Part shown: positions 1 through 8,424 of the stretch, in pieces
Position numbering within the stretch: the first letter of the stretch is position 1
Layout of the letters: each line of letters begins with the position of its first letter
Origin: Campylobacter sp. RM16189
GTDB taxonomy: Bacteria > Campylobacterota > Campylobacteria > Campylobacterales > Campylobacteraceae
Assembly: GCF_012978815.1 (NCBI RefSeq)
Contig: NZ_LIWR01000003.1
Location: 1-64,000, forward strand
Direction: 5' to 3'
Length of the DNA: 64,000 nt
The notes under the pieces: model-generated
What the model was told of the DNA's origin: nothing
The model's database searches: none
What the model saw: only the letters and a program-made list of their open reading frames with translations
Translations under genes and position numbers: made by a program

Positions 1-26
1 CCTAGTTGCTATTATCAAAGTATTAA

Positions 27-1103
27 TTATTTTATTACAACTTGATTTCTTCCGTTTTTCTTACCTATGTACATTTGTTTATCGGCTGCATGGATCATAT
101 TTGGTATATTGCTAAAATTAGCAGAGCAAACACCACCAAAAGTAATAGTTACAGAAAATTTTATATCATTATATTCTATAATTTTCTCTTCCACTTTTTT
201 TCGAATACGATTTAAAATTTTTTCGACTTTATTTTTATTTAGTTTCTCACCAACTCTATCACTTTGAAGAAGGATCAAAAATTCTTCTCCTCCCCAGCGA
301 GAAACTATATCGTTGCTTCTGCATTCATTTTTTAATATTGCAGAAATTTCAGCTAAAGCTACATCTCCGCATTTGTGCCCATAAGTATCATTTACGACTT
401 TAAAATGATCAATATCTCCAAAAATCAAGTAAAAATTACCACTGTCCTTTTTAAGCGACATATCTATCTTGTTTAAAATGTCATTCATTTGACGTCTGGT
501 TATAAGTCCAGTCAGTTCGTCTATGTTGGCAATATTTTCCATCTCATGAATTTCTTTTTGCAGGAAAATTACTTCCATCGCCTTTGAAATTTGAAGTACT
601 CGTTCTATAAAAAATATAAGCATAAATGCGACAATTATATTAAATCTTGTTAGAAAATCATCGATTGAATTTATTTGAAATATTGAAATTTTTAGATTAG
701 TTGAAAAATATAGATATATGTATATTATTGATTGAATAATTCCTAAAGCATAAAATATACCGCGTTTTTTAAATGGAACTGTTATAGAAAGAAAGATAAA
801 TGGAACAAACCATGCTTGAAAGCCTGCGGACCAGCCAAGATTTATAGTAGCAATTGTTAAAAATATAGTTGCTTCTGTGCAGCAAGCGAGCAGGGCTATC
901 TTCTGATGTTTGTGTAAAAATTTTAAAGCCCCGCCAAAAACAGCTATGCTTATTATATTATAAAACATCATTAGTTTGTTTCCGCTATATATAAAAATAA
1001 ACTCAAATGTTACATGTATAACAAAACCTGCAAGAATTAACCAGAAATAAAATGAAGCTTTTATATATTGTGATAAATCTTTAATTTCACTGTAACTTTT
1101 CAC
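27..1103 (-). CDS. Membrane-anchored GGDEF diguanylate cyclase
   Basis: The protein probably makes cyclic di-GMP from two GTP at the inner membrane. The first 170 residues hold about six hydrophobic segments with no recognisable ligand-binding fold, followed by a short linker. The GGDEF domain runs from about residue 190 to the end, with the active motif GGEEF at 271-275. An RxxD inhibitory site (RSND, 262-265) lies five residues before it, so product feedback is expected. All catalytic residues look intact, so this should be an active cyclase rather than a receptor. It stands alone on the minus strand. The natural inference is that it may feed the LapD-like c-di-GMP receptor encoded at 28.3-30.2 kb, but nothing in the sequence links the two directly. 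Confidence 0.9.
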   Translation of the reverse strand: MKSYSEIKDLSQYIKASFYFWLILAGFVIHVTFEFIFIYSGNKLMMFYNIISIAVFGGALKFLHKHQKIALLACCTEATIFLTIATINLGWSAGFQAWFVPFIFLSITVPFKKRGIFYALGIIQSIIYIYLYFSTNLKISIFQINSIDDFLTRFNIIVAFMLIFFIERVLQISKAMEVIFLQKEIHEMENIANIDELTGLITRRQMNDILNKIDMSLKKDSGNFYLIFGDIDHFKVVNDTYGHKCGDVALAEISAILKNECRSNDIVSRWGGEEFLILLQSDRVGEKLNKNKVEKILNRIRKKVEEKIIEYNDIKFSVTITFGGVCSANFSNIPNMIHAADKQMYIGKKNGRNQVVIK

Positions 1104-1225
1104 TAAATAGTTCCAAAAATAAATTTAAACTTCTTTTATTTTATATATAGCATATTAAAACATTACTAATTATATTATACATATTGTATTATTAATTATT
1201 AATTATTTTTGCAGGATATAAGAAA

Positions 1226-1264
1226 TTTAGTAAAAGAGCGTTTAGTTTTAGCTCTTTTACTAAA
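1226..1264 (-). terminator. Probable intrinsic terminator after the M20 peptidase gene
   Basis: A perfect 14-base inverted repeat (1226-1239 with 1251-1264) with an 11-base loop lies just past the stop codon of the minus-strand M20 peptidase gene. Reading the minus strand, it is followed by a T-rich stretch. It probably ends the yjiH-yjiG-M20 transcript. Confidence 0.7.
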
Positions 1265-1271
1265 AGTTAGA

Positions 1272-2390
1272 TTAGACTATCTTTTTGATGACGTCTAGGA
1301 TTAGATTGCACTTTGGTACGATTGAGTTTACGACTAGATATTCGCTCTTTGAGTGCATGTTGCCGCCTGTGGGTCCAAGTCCGTCTATAGTAGGACAACC
1401 CGCTGAAGATGCGATGTTTCCGTCGCTTAATCCGCCCGCATCGACCCAGCTTACTTTGACTCCGCTTTCTTTTGCAACTTCGTCAAACACTGCTTTGATC
1501 TTTGGCAAATTTACCTCATCTATCATAGGACCTTCGTCGTTTGTTAAGGTTATTTTATGCGTTACGCCTTGCACAAAAGGCTTGCTTAGAATTTCATCCA
1601 GCTTTTGCTTACAAAACTCAACCGAAGAGGCGAATTTATATCTCATCTCAAAATTTACCGAAGCAAAATCAGGCACTACGTTTTGCGCCGTTCCGCCGTT
1701 TGTCATTATGGCGTTAAAGGTGTGTCCCGCGCTAAAGTCGGTTAATTTAGAAAGCTCAACTATGAAATTTGCCGCCTCAACTACCGCCGAGCGACCCCGC
1801 TCAGGATGATTTCCTGCGTGCGCCGAGACTCCGTGAAACTCAACCGTGTAGGCAAGCATACCCTTTCTGGTTGCGACCATCGAGCCGTCTTCTCTGGCAG
1901 GCTCCATCACAAGGCAGTATTTTGACTTCTTGGCATACTCTCTTATCTGATCTTTCGTGAAATTTGAACCCGTTTCTTCGTGGGAATTTAAAAATACCGC
2001 CACATTGAGTTTGCTTAGATCAAGATCCTTTATGACGTATAAAGATAGCAAAGCGCCCGCCTTATCGTCTATCACGCCAAGTGCGTTTATCTTGCCGTCA
2101 TTTTCTTTAAAAGGTACATCTTTACCCCAGCCAACAGGGAAAACCGTATCCATATGCCCCACAAAAAGTATGTCGAAATTTTGCGCTTCAGGATCGTTTG
2201 ATATCAGCAAGCAATCGGCTACTTTGTCGCTGTTAAGCTTGATTATCTTATGCTTTAACTCTAGCGAATTTGCTTTATCTATGAACCATTTTGCGACCGA
2301 ATTTACGCCCTCTATATGCGAAGTAGGGCTTTCTATCTGCGTTAGCTGTTTAAGTTCATCTAAAAATTGAGCCAACTCCTCTTGTTTCAT
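1272..2390 (-). CDS. M20 family metallopeptidase (carboxypeptidase G2/peptidase T-like)
   Basis: A cytoplasmic zinc aminoacylase or peptidase expected to cleave short peptides or N-acyl amino acids. With the start used here it has 372 residues. The family's metal and catalytic residues are visible: HMD at 79-81, an Asp in GVIDDKAG, the EE pair at 138-139 and EPAR at 163. A dimerisation (lid) domain follows. The open frame extends further upstream, but AAGGAG sits five bases before the ATG at 2390, and the longer start would run into yjiG. It is the last gene of the yjiH-yjiG-peptidase set, which recalls the E. coli yjiH-yjiG-iadA arrangement with a different peptidase. The exact substrate cannot be read from sequence. 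Confidence 0.88.
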   Translation of the reverse strand: MKQEELAQFLDELKQLTQIESPTSHIEGVNSVAKWFIDKANSLELKHKIIKLNSDKVADCLLISNDPEAQNFDILFVGHMDTVFPVGWGKDVPFKENDGKINALGVIDDKAGALLSLYVIKDLDLSKLNVAVFLNSHEETGSNFTKDQIREYAKKSKYCLVMEPAREDGSMVATRKGMLAYTVEFHGVSAHAGNHPERGRSAVVEAANFIVELSKLTDFSAGHTFNAIMTNGGTAQNVVPDFASVNFEMRYKFASSVEFCKQKLDEILSKPFVQGVTHKITLTNDEGPMIDEVNLPKIKAVFDEVAKESGVKVSWVDAGGLSDGNIASSAGCPTIDGLGPTGGNMHSKSEYLVVNSIVPKCNLILDVIKKIV

Positions 2391-2401
2391 CATGACTCCT
2401 T

Positions 2402-2866
2402 TTAGACGATGATGCTCATTACAAACATCGCAAGATAGGCGTTCAGGATACAAATTCCAAAAAGCACCGCATAGTGTCTGCCCGGAATTCCAAGCACGCC
2501 CAAAACTCTACCCATATACTGCACGGTTGAGCCTACAAGCGCCATTCCTGGAAGCAATACGGCTATGTCGCCTGCGGTTAACGTGCCTGCTTGAACCAAG
2601 GCTACAAGCACGCCCGCCGAGCCTCCCCAGCTTAAAAATGCAGCCATAAATACGGCTATGGACTCACCAGGAAGCCCAAGCGGCACCATGATGAAGCCAA
2701 GATAGTTTCCTATGATTTTAAGTGCGCCTGATACGTTTAGGATGTAGATTATCACAAACGCCATCAAAACGTTTGGGATAGTGTTGTGGATAGCGATATC
2801 CCAGCCTTTTCTTGCACCTTCTACGAATACGTCAGTTAGTAGTTTGTTATTTGTTTTATCACTCAT
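2402..2866 (-). CDS. YjiG-like inner membrane protein (nucleoside-recognition/Gate family)
   Basis: A 154-residue protein with four or so hydrophobic segments and glycine-rich turns, matching the YjiG/SpmB-like family of membrane proteins whose function is not established. Its ATG overlaps the stop of the upstream YjiH gene (ATGA type), so the two are translationally coupled and probably form one complex. The M20 peptidase gene follows 11 bases downstream. The repeated pairing of YjiH/YjiG with peptidases suggests transport of a peptide or a peptide product, but this is inference. Confidence 0.8.
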   Translation of the reverse strand: MSDKTNNKLLTDVFVEGARKGWDIAIHNTIPNVLMAFVIIYILNVSGALKIIGNYLGFIMVPLGLPGESIAVFMAAFLSWGGSAGVLVALVQAGTLTAGDIAVLLPGMALVGSTVQYMGRVLGVLGIPGRHYAVLFGICILNAYLAMFVMSIIV

Positions 2867-3501
2867 ACTTCAACCTCGTCATCTTTTACGAATTTTTTGA
2901 CATAAAGTCTCATTAAATTTGCACCAAAAACTTTAAAAACAAAGATTATACCCAGGCAAAGCGCGATAGAAGCAGGCGCTAAAGCCCCGTTTTTATCCGG
3001 TATCACAAGTAACGGCGCAAAAGATGCTAAGAAATTCGTAATCATAGCTCCCGCGCTAAATTGAAACGCCGCAAATATCAAAAGCTCCTTGTGTGTCATC
3101 TTGCCCTCTTGACGCAAAAATTTCGCCGTAGAGCTACCGGCATCAGTACTTTGAGTGCTTGCCATAAGCGATATCGAGCAAGCTCCGGGGATCCCTATCA
3201 TAGGCTTTAAGATAGGAGTAAGCCAAGCCGAAGCCGCATATAAAGCGTAGTATCTTTCAAATATCGCAACAAATCCAAGTGCAAGCATAACGCTAGGAAC
3301 GAGGCTTAATGCAAATAAAAATCCGCCTTTTGCGCTAGTTCCGCCCGCAGTCTTAAACCACTCGGGGAATTGACCCGTGAGCTTGCTGAAGTCAAAAATT
3401 CCGCCTGCAATATCTTTGGTAAAGCCGCCAAAGAAAACTATAGCCGCTATCAAAGCAACGGTGCCGATAATCAGCTTTTTCGTATCTCTTGTCTCTTGCA
3501 T
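2863..3501 (-). CDS. YjiH-like inner membrane protein (nucleoside-recognition/Gate family)
   Basis: A 212-residue polytopic membrane protein with the Gate-type segment containing STQSTDAGSS near the middle, as in YjiH proteins. It is the first gene of a three-gene minus-strand set with yjiG and an M20 peptidase. A strong ribosome binding site, AAGGAGG, lies four bases before the ATG. It probably works with YjiG as the two halves of one membrane unit. Biochemical function in the family is unproven. A role in uptake or export linked to peptide breakdown is inferred only from the neighbours. Confidence 0.8.
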   Translation of the reverse strand: MQETRDTKKLIIGTVALIAAIVFFGGFTKDIAGGIFDFSKLTGQFPEWFKTAGGTSAKGGFLFALSLVPSVMLALGFVAIFERYYALYAASAWLTPILKPMIGIPGACSISLMASTQSTDAGSSTAKFLRQEGKMTHKELLIFAAFQFSAGAMITNFLASFAPLLVIPDKNGALAPASIALCLGIIFVFKVFGANLMRLYVKKFVKDDEVEV

Positions 3502-3683
3502 TAAGCCTCCTTGGTATATAAGTAAATGTAGTAAAAATATACATTTAAAAGACTTAATAAAGAGTTAAAAATGGCTTTAAATAATAAAAATATTTTTTAA
3601 ATTGATATTTTAAGATTGAATTTAAAAGATTGGTTGGTCGGCTCAAATTTTCAAGCAAATTTGGCTTAAAATTTGTAGAGTTA

Positions 3684-3709
3684 AAGTGGTAAAGTCAAAT
3701 TTACCACTT
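3684..3709 (-). terminator. Possible terminator after the M3 oligopeptidase gene
   Basis: A perfect 10-base inverted repeat (3684-3693 with 3700-3709, six-base loop) lies just past the stop of the minus-strand M3 peptidase gene. It has no clean T tract, so it may be a weak or Rho-assisted terminator. The 246-base gap also holds the promoter side of yjiH. Confidence 0.4.
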
Positions 3710-3747
3710 ATGATTTCTTATGCTTAATATCTATCCTAAATTTGAGT

Positions 3748-5499
3748 TTATTTTTTGCTAAGCGCCTTAAATTCCTCTACATAACCAAGCGCGCCATCGA
3801 TACACTCAATCCAAAATTCATTTTTTTTGATATCTTTTTTAAAGTGCTTTTTGATGATATCATCTACACTCATTGAGCCTGTATCTCTTAAAAACGCTTT
3901 GTAAATTTCAAAGAAATTTGGCTCTTTAGCCCTAAATTTTGCTATCAAAAACTGCGATAATAGATATCCTACCGTGTAAGGGTAGTTGTAGATGTATTGA
4001 TCGATTTTGTAAAAATGCAGCTTAAAGTATGGCAAAAACTCTTCCGTGTCTTGCGTGCTACCGGCATACCATTTTTGCCAAGCGTTTTTCATCATCTCGT
4101 TTGTCTCTTTTGGCGTTACTAAGCCGCTGCTTCTAGCCTTGATAAATTCGGTCTCAAAGCTATATCTGACAGGAATGTGAAGCATGAAATTTGCTGCTGA
4201 TTTAAGCTCTTGCCAAAGGATATTAAAGAGCGAATTTTTATCCGCATTTTTCTTAAGATACTCTCTTAAAACGGCTTCGTTAAAAGTGCTTGCAACCTCG
4301 GCTAGGCTCATTGGAAATTCAGTCCGGATGCTTGGCATATCGCGCATTATCCAGTAGTGCCACGCATGCCCCAGCTCGTGAGCTTGCTGTATCATGTGCG
4401 CCTCGGTGCCCATGTAGGTAGAAAATACTCTAGCCTGCTTAAGCTCGTTAAATCTCGTATAAAAGGCACCTGCGGCTTTGTTCTCTCTTGTGCTTGCCTC
4501 TATCCAGCGGTTTTTAAGCATAAGATCTATAAAGCCGGAAATTTCCTCGCTAACTTCGCTTAGGGCTGATTTTATCGTGGATATCGCTTGATGATACGGA
4601 ATTTGCGCTTTAGTAGAAAATGGTGAAGGCGCAAGCAGATCGCACGCACTCATGCGCTCTTTACCAAGATATGGCGCTCTTAAAGTTACCGCCTCTCTTA
4701 TCTTGCTAACTCGCTTTTTAAGTGCCGAGTGCATCGCATTTATCGCTTCATGGCTGATTTTATTTTGCTCAAAACTCGGCAAAAAAATATCGCATTTCGC
4801 CTCTTTAAATTTAGCTTGCCTAAAGCCGTGCAGCATATTTAAGGCATCCACATAAATCGGCGCGTGCTTTTCGTAGTGTTTGCTAAGCTCATTAAAGATA
4901 TTTTTGCGAAGCACGCTATCTGGTGAGCCCTTTAAAATGCCTCCGCACTTTGCAAAGCTATAGTTTTTTACTTCGCCAAAGCTATCTTGTGCCTTGATGT
5001 CGATGAGGTTGTTTAAATGCGTAAAAATCGCATATATCGGAGTAAAGCTACTCTGCTCAAGCTCGGCAAAAATTTCTTTATTTTTTAAATTTTTACTCCA
5101 GCTGTTTTTTTGCTCTTCGTAGTAAAATTTCCAGTGCGAAAGTCCAAATTTTTCCCACTCTTCATCGCTTAATTTGCTAAATTTAGCTACCATCTCTTGC
5201 TTTATCATCTCAAGTTTTGAAATTTCGCTTTGAATTTCTGACTTTATCGCGATAGCTTGTTCGTCTTTGGTGTTTTCGCTCATTTTGCAGCGACAAAACG
5301 CCTTTAAAGAAGATAGCTTGTCAAAGCCTTCCTCGTAAAGCCCTGCAAGATCTTTAACTAAAAATTCCTTTGAATAAATCAGGCTCAAAGCCTTGTTTAT
5401 TATATCCTTTGCGCTTTTTAGCGAGCGAGTAAAATTCTCATGCTCAAAACCGACATAAGCATCATCAAATCTCCATTGCGGCAGGGTTTGCTCCTCCAT
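3748..5499 (-). CDS. M3 family oligoendopeptidase (PepF-like)
   Basis: A cytoplasmic zinc oligopeptidase of about 583 residues, the usual size of PepF proteins. The zinc motif HELGH falls at about 374-378. A downstream SLAEVAS segment supplies the third ligand glutamate, and the Tyr/His-rich C-terminal region is typical of the family. It should cut peptides of roughly 6-20 residues. Three consecutive start codons (GTG, ATG, ATG) occur; the last is used because AAGGAG then sits five bases upstream. It directly follows the DcuC-like carrier gene with a gap of under ten bases. The pair looks like a unit for importing or exchanging dicarboxylates derived from peptide amino acids such as aspartate. 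Confidence 0.88.
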   Translation of the reverse strand: MEEQTLPQWRFDDAYVGFEHENFTRSLKSAKDIINKALSLIYSKEFLVKDLAGLYEEGFDKLSSLKAFCRCKMSENTKDEQAIAIKSEIQSEISKLEMIKQEMVAKFSKLSDEEWEKFGLSHWKFYYEEQKNSWSKNLKNKEIFAELEQSSFTPIYAIFTHLNNLIDIKAQDSFGEVKNYSFAKCGGILKGSPDSVLRKNIFNELSKHYEKHAPIYVDALNMLHGFRQAKFKEAKCDIFLPSFEQNKISHEAINAMHSALKKRVSKIREAVTLRAPYLGKERMSACDLLAPSPFSTKAQIPYHQAISTIKSALSEVSEEISGFIDLMLKNRWIEASTRENKAAGAFYTRFNELKQARVFSTYMGTEAHMIQQAHELGHAWHYWIMRDMPSIRTEFPMSLAEVASTFNEAVLREYLKKNADKNSLFNILWQELKSAANFMLHIPVRYSFETEFIKARSSGLVTPKETNEMMKNAWQKWYAGSTQDTEEFLPYFKLHFYKIDQYIYNYPYTVGYLLSQFLIAKFRAKEPNFFEIYKAFLRDTGSMSVDDIIKKHFKKDIKKNEFWIECIDGALGYVEEFKALSKK

Positions 5500-5508
5500 C
5501 ATCACTCC

Positions 5509-6897
5509 TTAAAGCACAAGTAAAAATACAAATATATGATGACTGATAAGTCCCAGTATGGCAGGAACCGAGCAGCGTTTTACCAGACTTAGCGGGTTGC
5601 ATTTTAGCATTCCTGCTATGGCTACCACCACTCCTGCAACAGGCGATAGCGGACGCGCGATGGTTGAGGCTTGATGCATAGGAAGAACAAGCATCACCGA
5701 GCTTACGTTTAGTTTGGTTGCGATCTGCGGTGCAAGCTCGACAAGCGGATAAAAGCTGGCACCGTTTGAGCCCGCGATGATGGCGACCACAGTCGTGATA
5801 AGCACAAACACGACCGACATACCAAAGCCTCCCAGTCCAAGCGTATTTGCAAGGCTTACGATACTATCAAGCATGCCTAATGACTTAAAGCCTTGAGCAA
5901 AGACTCCTGCTGCTATGATGAGGGCGACCACTCCGCTTAAACTGCGTCCCATGGCTTGCAAAAAGACCTTCAGTCCCTCCGCTAACGGCTCAAATTTGAA
6001 TCCATGCCTGATCGTCTCAAAGCACATCGCGATGATGACTGAGAGCAGGATGATGGCTGAGATGTTTAGTTTGATTGATTTGAGGCAGTATTCGGAAAAA
6101 ACAACCACCAAAATCATCGGTAAAAACGGCAAAATCGCATAAATTTTAGGTGCACTCGCAGTAGGAGGCTTTGTAGCTTCGTCAAATTCTATGCTCTCTC
6201 CCACGTGCTCGCTGCATACCCAGCCCTCTTTTTTGTCCAAGTATCTATTCCAAAAAACTAGCGCTATGCCGATAACGATAGAGGTTGGAAGCGCGGCTGG
6301 AATTTTGTATAAAAAGACATAATCAAGCAGCGAAAGCGAAGTGGCTTTAGCCGAAGCGGCGGTTGAAGCGCCTATGAGCACCATCGAAGCGGCACCTGAC
6401 ATGCAGCAGATAGAGCCTACTGTGAGTTTGTTTAATCCAAGCGAGATAAGGATAGGCCCAAGAAGCGCAAGGCAGAGCACGCCAAGTCCGGCGGCACTCG
6501 TGATAACCATGCTTATGAGCTTTGCTATGGCAAATGCGACAAATATCATAAAATAGGGGCTTTTTATCTTTGCAAGCCGTCCTGTGGTAAGCGAGACGAA
6601 AGCACTGTTTGCTCCGATATGCGTCATGTAAGTGACAAAACCGACCATAAACATGATAAGAAGCCCAAGATCAGCCATGCGGTCTGAAAACATATAGCGG
6701 ATGTACTCTACGATGTCTAGGTACTCGTTGCCCGTAGGCGTGGCCTTTTTAGGCATAAATTTGCCTGTTTGAAGAACGATAGAGCAAATAAGCATAAATA
6801 CACCCGATAAAAACAGCGTAAGCGGTGCGTATTTACCCTTGATAATCGCCCAACCGACGATAAATAGCACTACTGAACCGATGATAACGCCAAGCAT
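5509..6897 (-). CDS. dcuC: DcuC-family anaerobic C4-dicarboxylate carrier
   Basis: A 462-residue integral membrane carrier with 12 or more predicted segments. Two halves are each rich in small residues and joined by a hydrophilic loop around residues 215-245. The second half contains an AGSNGASFYP segment and an HQASTIARPLSPVAGV segment, both characteristic of DcuC proteins. The family exchanges fumarate, succinate, malate or aspartate under low oxygen. AAAGGAG lies five bases before the ATG. It heads a two-gene unit with the M3 oligopeptidase, which suggests use of aspartate-rich peptides with fumarate respiration. The family assignment is good; the preferred substrate is inferred. Confidence 0.82.
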   Translation of the reverse strand: MLGVIIGSVVLFIVGWAIIKGKYAPLTLFLSGVFMLICSIVLQTGKFMPKKATPTGNEYLDIVEYIRYMFSDRMADLGLLIMFMVGFVTYMTHIGANSAFVSLTTGRLAKIKSPYFMIFVAFAIAKLISMVITSAAGLGVLCLALLGPILISLGLNKLTVGSICCMSGAASMVLIGASTAASAKATSLSLLDYVFLYKIPAALPTSIVIGIALVFWNRYLDKKEGWVCSEHVGESIEFDEATKPPTASAPKIYAILPFLPMILVVVFSEYCLKSIKLNISAIILLSVIIAMCFETIRHGFKFEPLAEGLKVFLQAMGRSLSGVVALIIAAGVFAQGFKSLGMLDSIVSLANTLGLGGFGMSVVFVLITTVVAIIAGSNGASFYPLVELAPQIATKLNVSSVMLVLPMHQASTIARPLSPVAGVVVAIAGMLKCNPLSLVKRCSVPAILGLISHHIFVFLLVL

Positions 6898-7311
6898 TTG
6901 ATCTCCTTTTTGTGTGAATTTGTTTTAAGTTTTGAATTGTAAAAACAGTGAATATTTTTTAAATTTATGTAGTCGGATAAAGATATGCCTGATATGGCTT
7001 TTAGTATCTCAAATCTCATTGTCTTTCTTATTTTTTAATTCTATATATATTATTTAATAGTTATTAATATAGAATTTTTAATATTGAAATTTTATCTTGC
7101 TTTTGTTTTAAATTTAATTAAATTTAAAAAGCTAAAATTAATATACTATATAAAAATTCTTTATTATAAGAAATTTGATTGTTCTATACTTTTTAAAATA
7201 CTTTAAAAAGATAATAAAGGCTAATGGTATTTTTAACGACAATAGTAAATTTATTAGAATTTATAACTTGATTTTGTATAATCATAAGACTAAATATAAA
7301 GGATTTGTATT
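6898..7311. other. 414-base non-coding gap between divergent units
   Basis: No convincing gene lies here; all frames are broken by stops. The stretch is very AT-rich and should hold the dcuC promoter (minus strand) and the promoter of the small protein at 7312 (plus strand). An imperfect AT-rich inverted repeat lies at 7037-7076 (arms AATTCTATA and TATAGAATT). No transcription-factor site could be named. Confidence 0.6.
7277..7282 (+). promoter_or_regulatory. Putative -10 element for the 30-residue membrane protein
   Basis: A TATAAT hexamer lies 29 bases before the TTG start at 7312, with T-rich sequence before it, as is usual for Campylobacter sigma-70 promoters. No clear -35 is visible. 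Confidence 0.45.
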
Positions 7312-7404
7312 TTGACATCAATTATCTTGGCTACTTTTCTTATCGTTTTGACGATCGGCCTCATCTATGTTATCGCGTATGAAATGCACGATGAGGATTA
7401 TTAG
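7312..7404 (+). CDS. Small single-pass membrane protein (30 residues), unknown
   Basis: A 30-codon frame starts at TTG 7312. AAGGA lies eight bases upstream and a TATAAT element 29 bases upstream. The product begins MTSIILATFL, has one hydrophobic segment over about residues 3-23, and ends with a charged tail rich in Glu, His and Asp (EMHDEDY). It converges on the SCO gene and overlaps its stop by four bases. Size and shape recall the small accessory subunits of terminal oxidases (CydX, CcoS), and the neighbours are copper-delivery genes. The sequence does not match those families clearly enough to name it. Support comes from the ribosome binding site, promoter and membrane-type composition. 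Confidence 0.55.
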   Translation: MTSIILATFLIVLTIGLIYVIAYEMHDEDY

Positions 7405-7946
7405 TTTTTTACCAGCTCTTTGATACTATCTCTTATATTTTCTATCGTTAAATTTGAAACTTCACTTACTAACTTACCTTTTTTATCAAGCAGATATATA
7501 GACGAGCTGTGAGCTACGGAGTAGTCCATGGCTGATTTTTCAAGCCTTATCTTTTTGTATTTAGCTCCGTAAGTTGCGGTAACTTTTTTTAGATCATCCA
7601 CTACAAGACCGTAGGAGTTGGGATAGAAGTATTTGGCGTATTCATCCATCGCTTGTGGCGTGTCGCGCTCGGGATCAAGCGTGATAAAAAGCACTACGAT
7701 ATCATCTCTTTTAAGCTCGCCAAGTACGCTGCTAACAAGCCCAAGCGTAGCAGGACAGACATCGGGACAGGAGCCAAAGCCAAAGTAGATGATTTTATAT
7801 TTACCGTCAAAGCTTTTTAGAGTTATATCGCCGTTAACGCTCTTGGCACTGAAGTTATAAACTCCTCCGTTTGCGTATTTGATGCCCAAAAATACCCCTG
7901 CGGAGATGATCATTATAAACACGACGATCGAAGAAAAAAGCTTCAT
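7401..7946 (-). CDS. SCO1/SenC family copper chaperone
   Basis: A membrane-anchored, periplasm-facing thioredoxin-fold protein of 181 residues, expected to deliver copper to the CuA or CuB centre of a haem-copper oxidase. One N-terminal membrane segment (about 5-24) is followed by the SCO domain. The copper ligands are visible: CPDVC with Cys60 and Cys64, and His146. AAGGAG lies five bases before the ATG. It is the third gene of a copper operon after a PCuAC chaperone and an anchored protein. In Campylobacter the likely client is the cbb3 oxidase, but no oxidase gene is in the window. Confidence 0.88.
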   Translation of the reverse strand: MKLFSSIVVFIMIISAGVFLGIKYANGGVYNFSAKSVNGDITLKSFDGKYKIIYFGFGSCPDVCPATLGLVSSVLGELKRDDIVVLFITLDPERDTPQAMDEYAKYFYPNSYGLVVDDLKKVTATYGAKYKKIRLEKSAMDYSVAHSSSIYLLDKKGKLVSEVSNLTIENIRDSIKELVKN

Positions 7947-7955
7947 TTTGGCTCC

Positions 7956-8423
7956 TTATTGTTTTAAGTCAAAGTCTATATAAAGCCCTGTTTTTTTGCC
8001 GCCGTCAAGCACTTCAAACCTATATCTCATCAGGCTTATGACGCAAGCGCTTAGCACTACATCGGCTTTGTATTCGTTATCTCTTTTTTCAAGCTTGGCT
8101 TTTATCACGCCCATTTCCATATTTACACCGTGAATTTCTAGGCTTGGCTCTTTGAAATTTAGCTCATTAAGCCCCTCTATCCACATGGAGACAGGCTGCA
8201 TCACATAAACAGGTCTTGGTGAGAGGCTAAAATTTACGGTTTTGCCTTTAAATTTAACAGGGCATGAAAAATTTGCGTTCATATCGCACTCAAGCGGAGT
8301 TAAATTTGTATCAACCTCTGTAAATTCGCTCTCTTGGCTTGATGACTTCTCGCTAAACACATAAAATCCGCCCGCGATAAAGGCTACGGCAAAGATAAGT
8401 GCGGCTATGATCTGTTTATTCAT
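7956..8423 (-). CDS. Membrane-anchored periplasmic protein of the copper operon, unknown
   Basis: I do not recognise a family. The 155-residue product has one N-terminal membrane segment (about 6-24), a Ser/Glu-rich spacer, then a beta-rich periplasmic domain. Two cysteines (in LECDMN and FSCPVK) are close together, and there are several methionines (VYVMQPVSMW, VNMEMGV). It begins one base after the PCuAC stop codon, without a separate strong ribosome binding site, so it is translationally coupled. The SCO gene follows nine bases later. Lying between two copper chaperones and carrying Met and Cys residues, it may take part in copper relay, but that is inference. Confidence 0.7.
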   Translation of the reverse strand: MNKQIIAALIFAVAFIAGGFYVFSEKSSSQESEFTEVDTNLTPLECDMNANFSCPVKFKGKTVNFSLSPRPVYVMQPVSMWIEGLNELNFKEPSLEIHGVNMEMGVIKAKLEKRDNEYKADVVLSACVISLMRYRFEVLDGGKKTGLYIDFDLKQ

Positions 8424-8424
8424 C

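Noticed and set aside
1285..1809. Long plus-strand frame opposite the M20 peptidase gene
   Set aside because: It lies wholly in antisense to a gene with intact catalytic motifs. Its translation is low-complexity, with no domain or ribosome binding site. Similar antisense frames over yjiH, rpsL and guaB were dropped for the same reason.
2391..2453. Longer start for the M20 peptidase overlapping yjiG
   Set aside because: The additional residues are cysteine- and histidine-rich, unlike the family, and the clear AAGGAG site supports the ATG at 2390.
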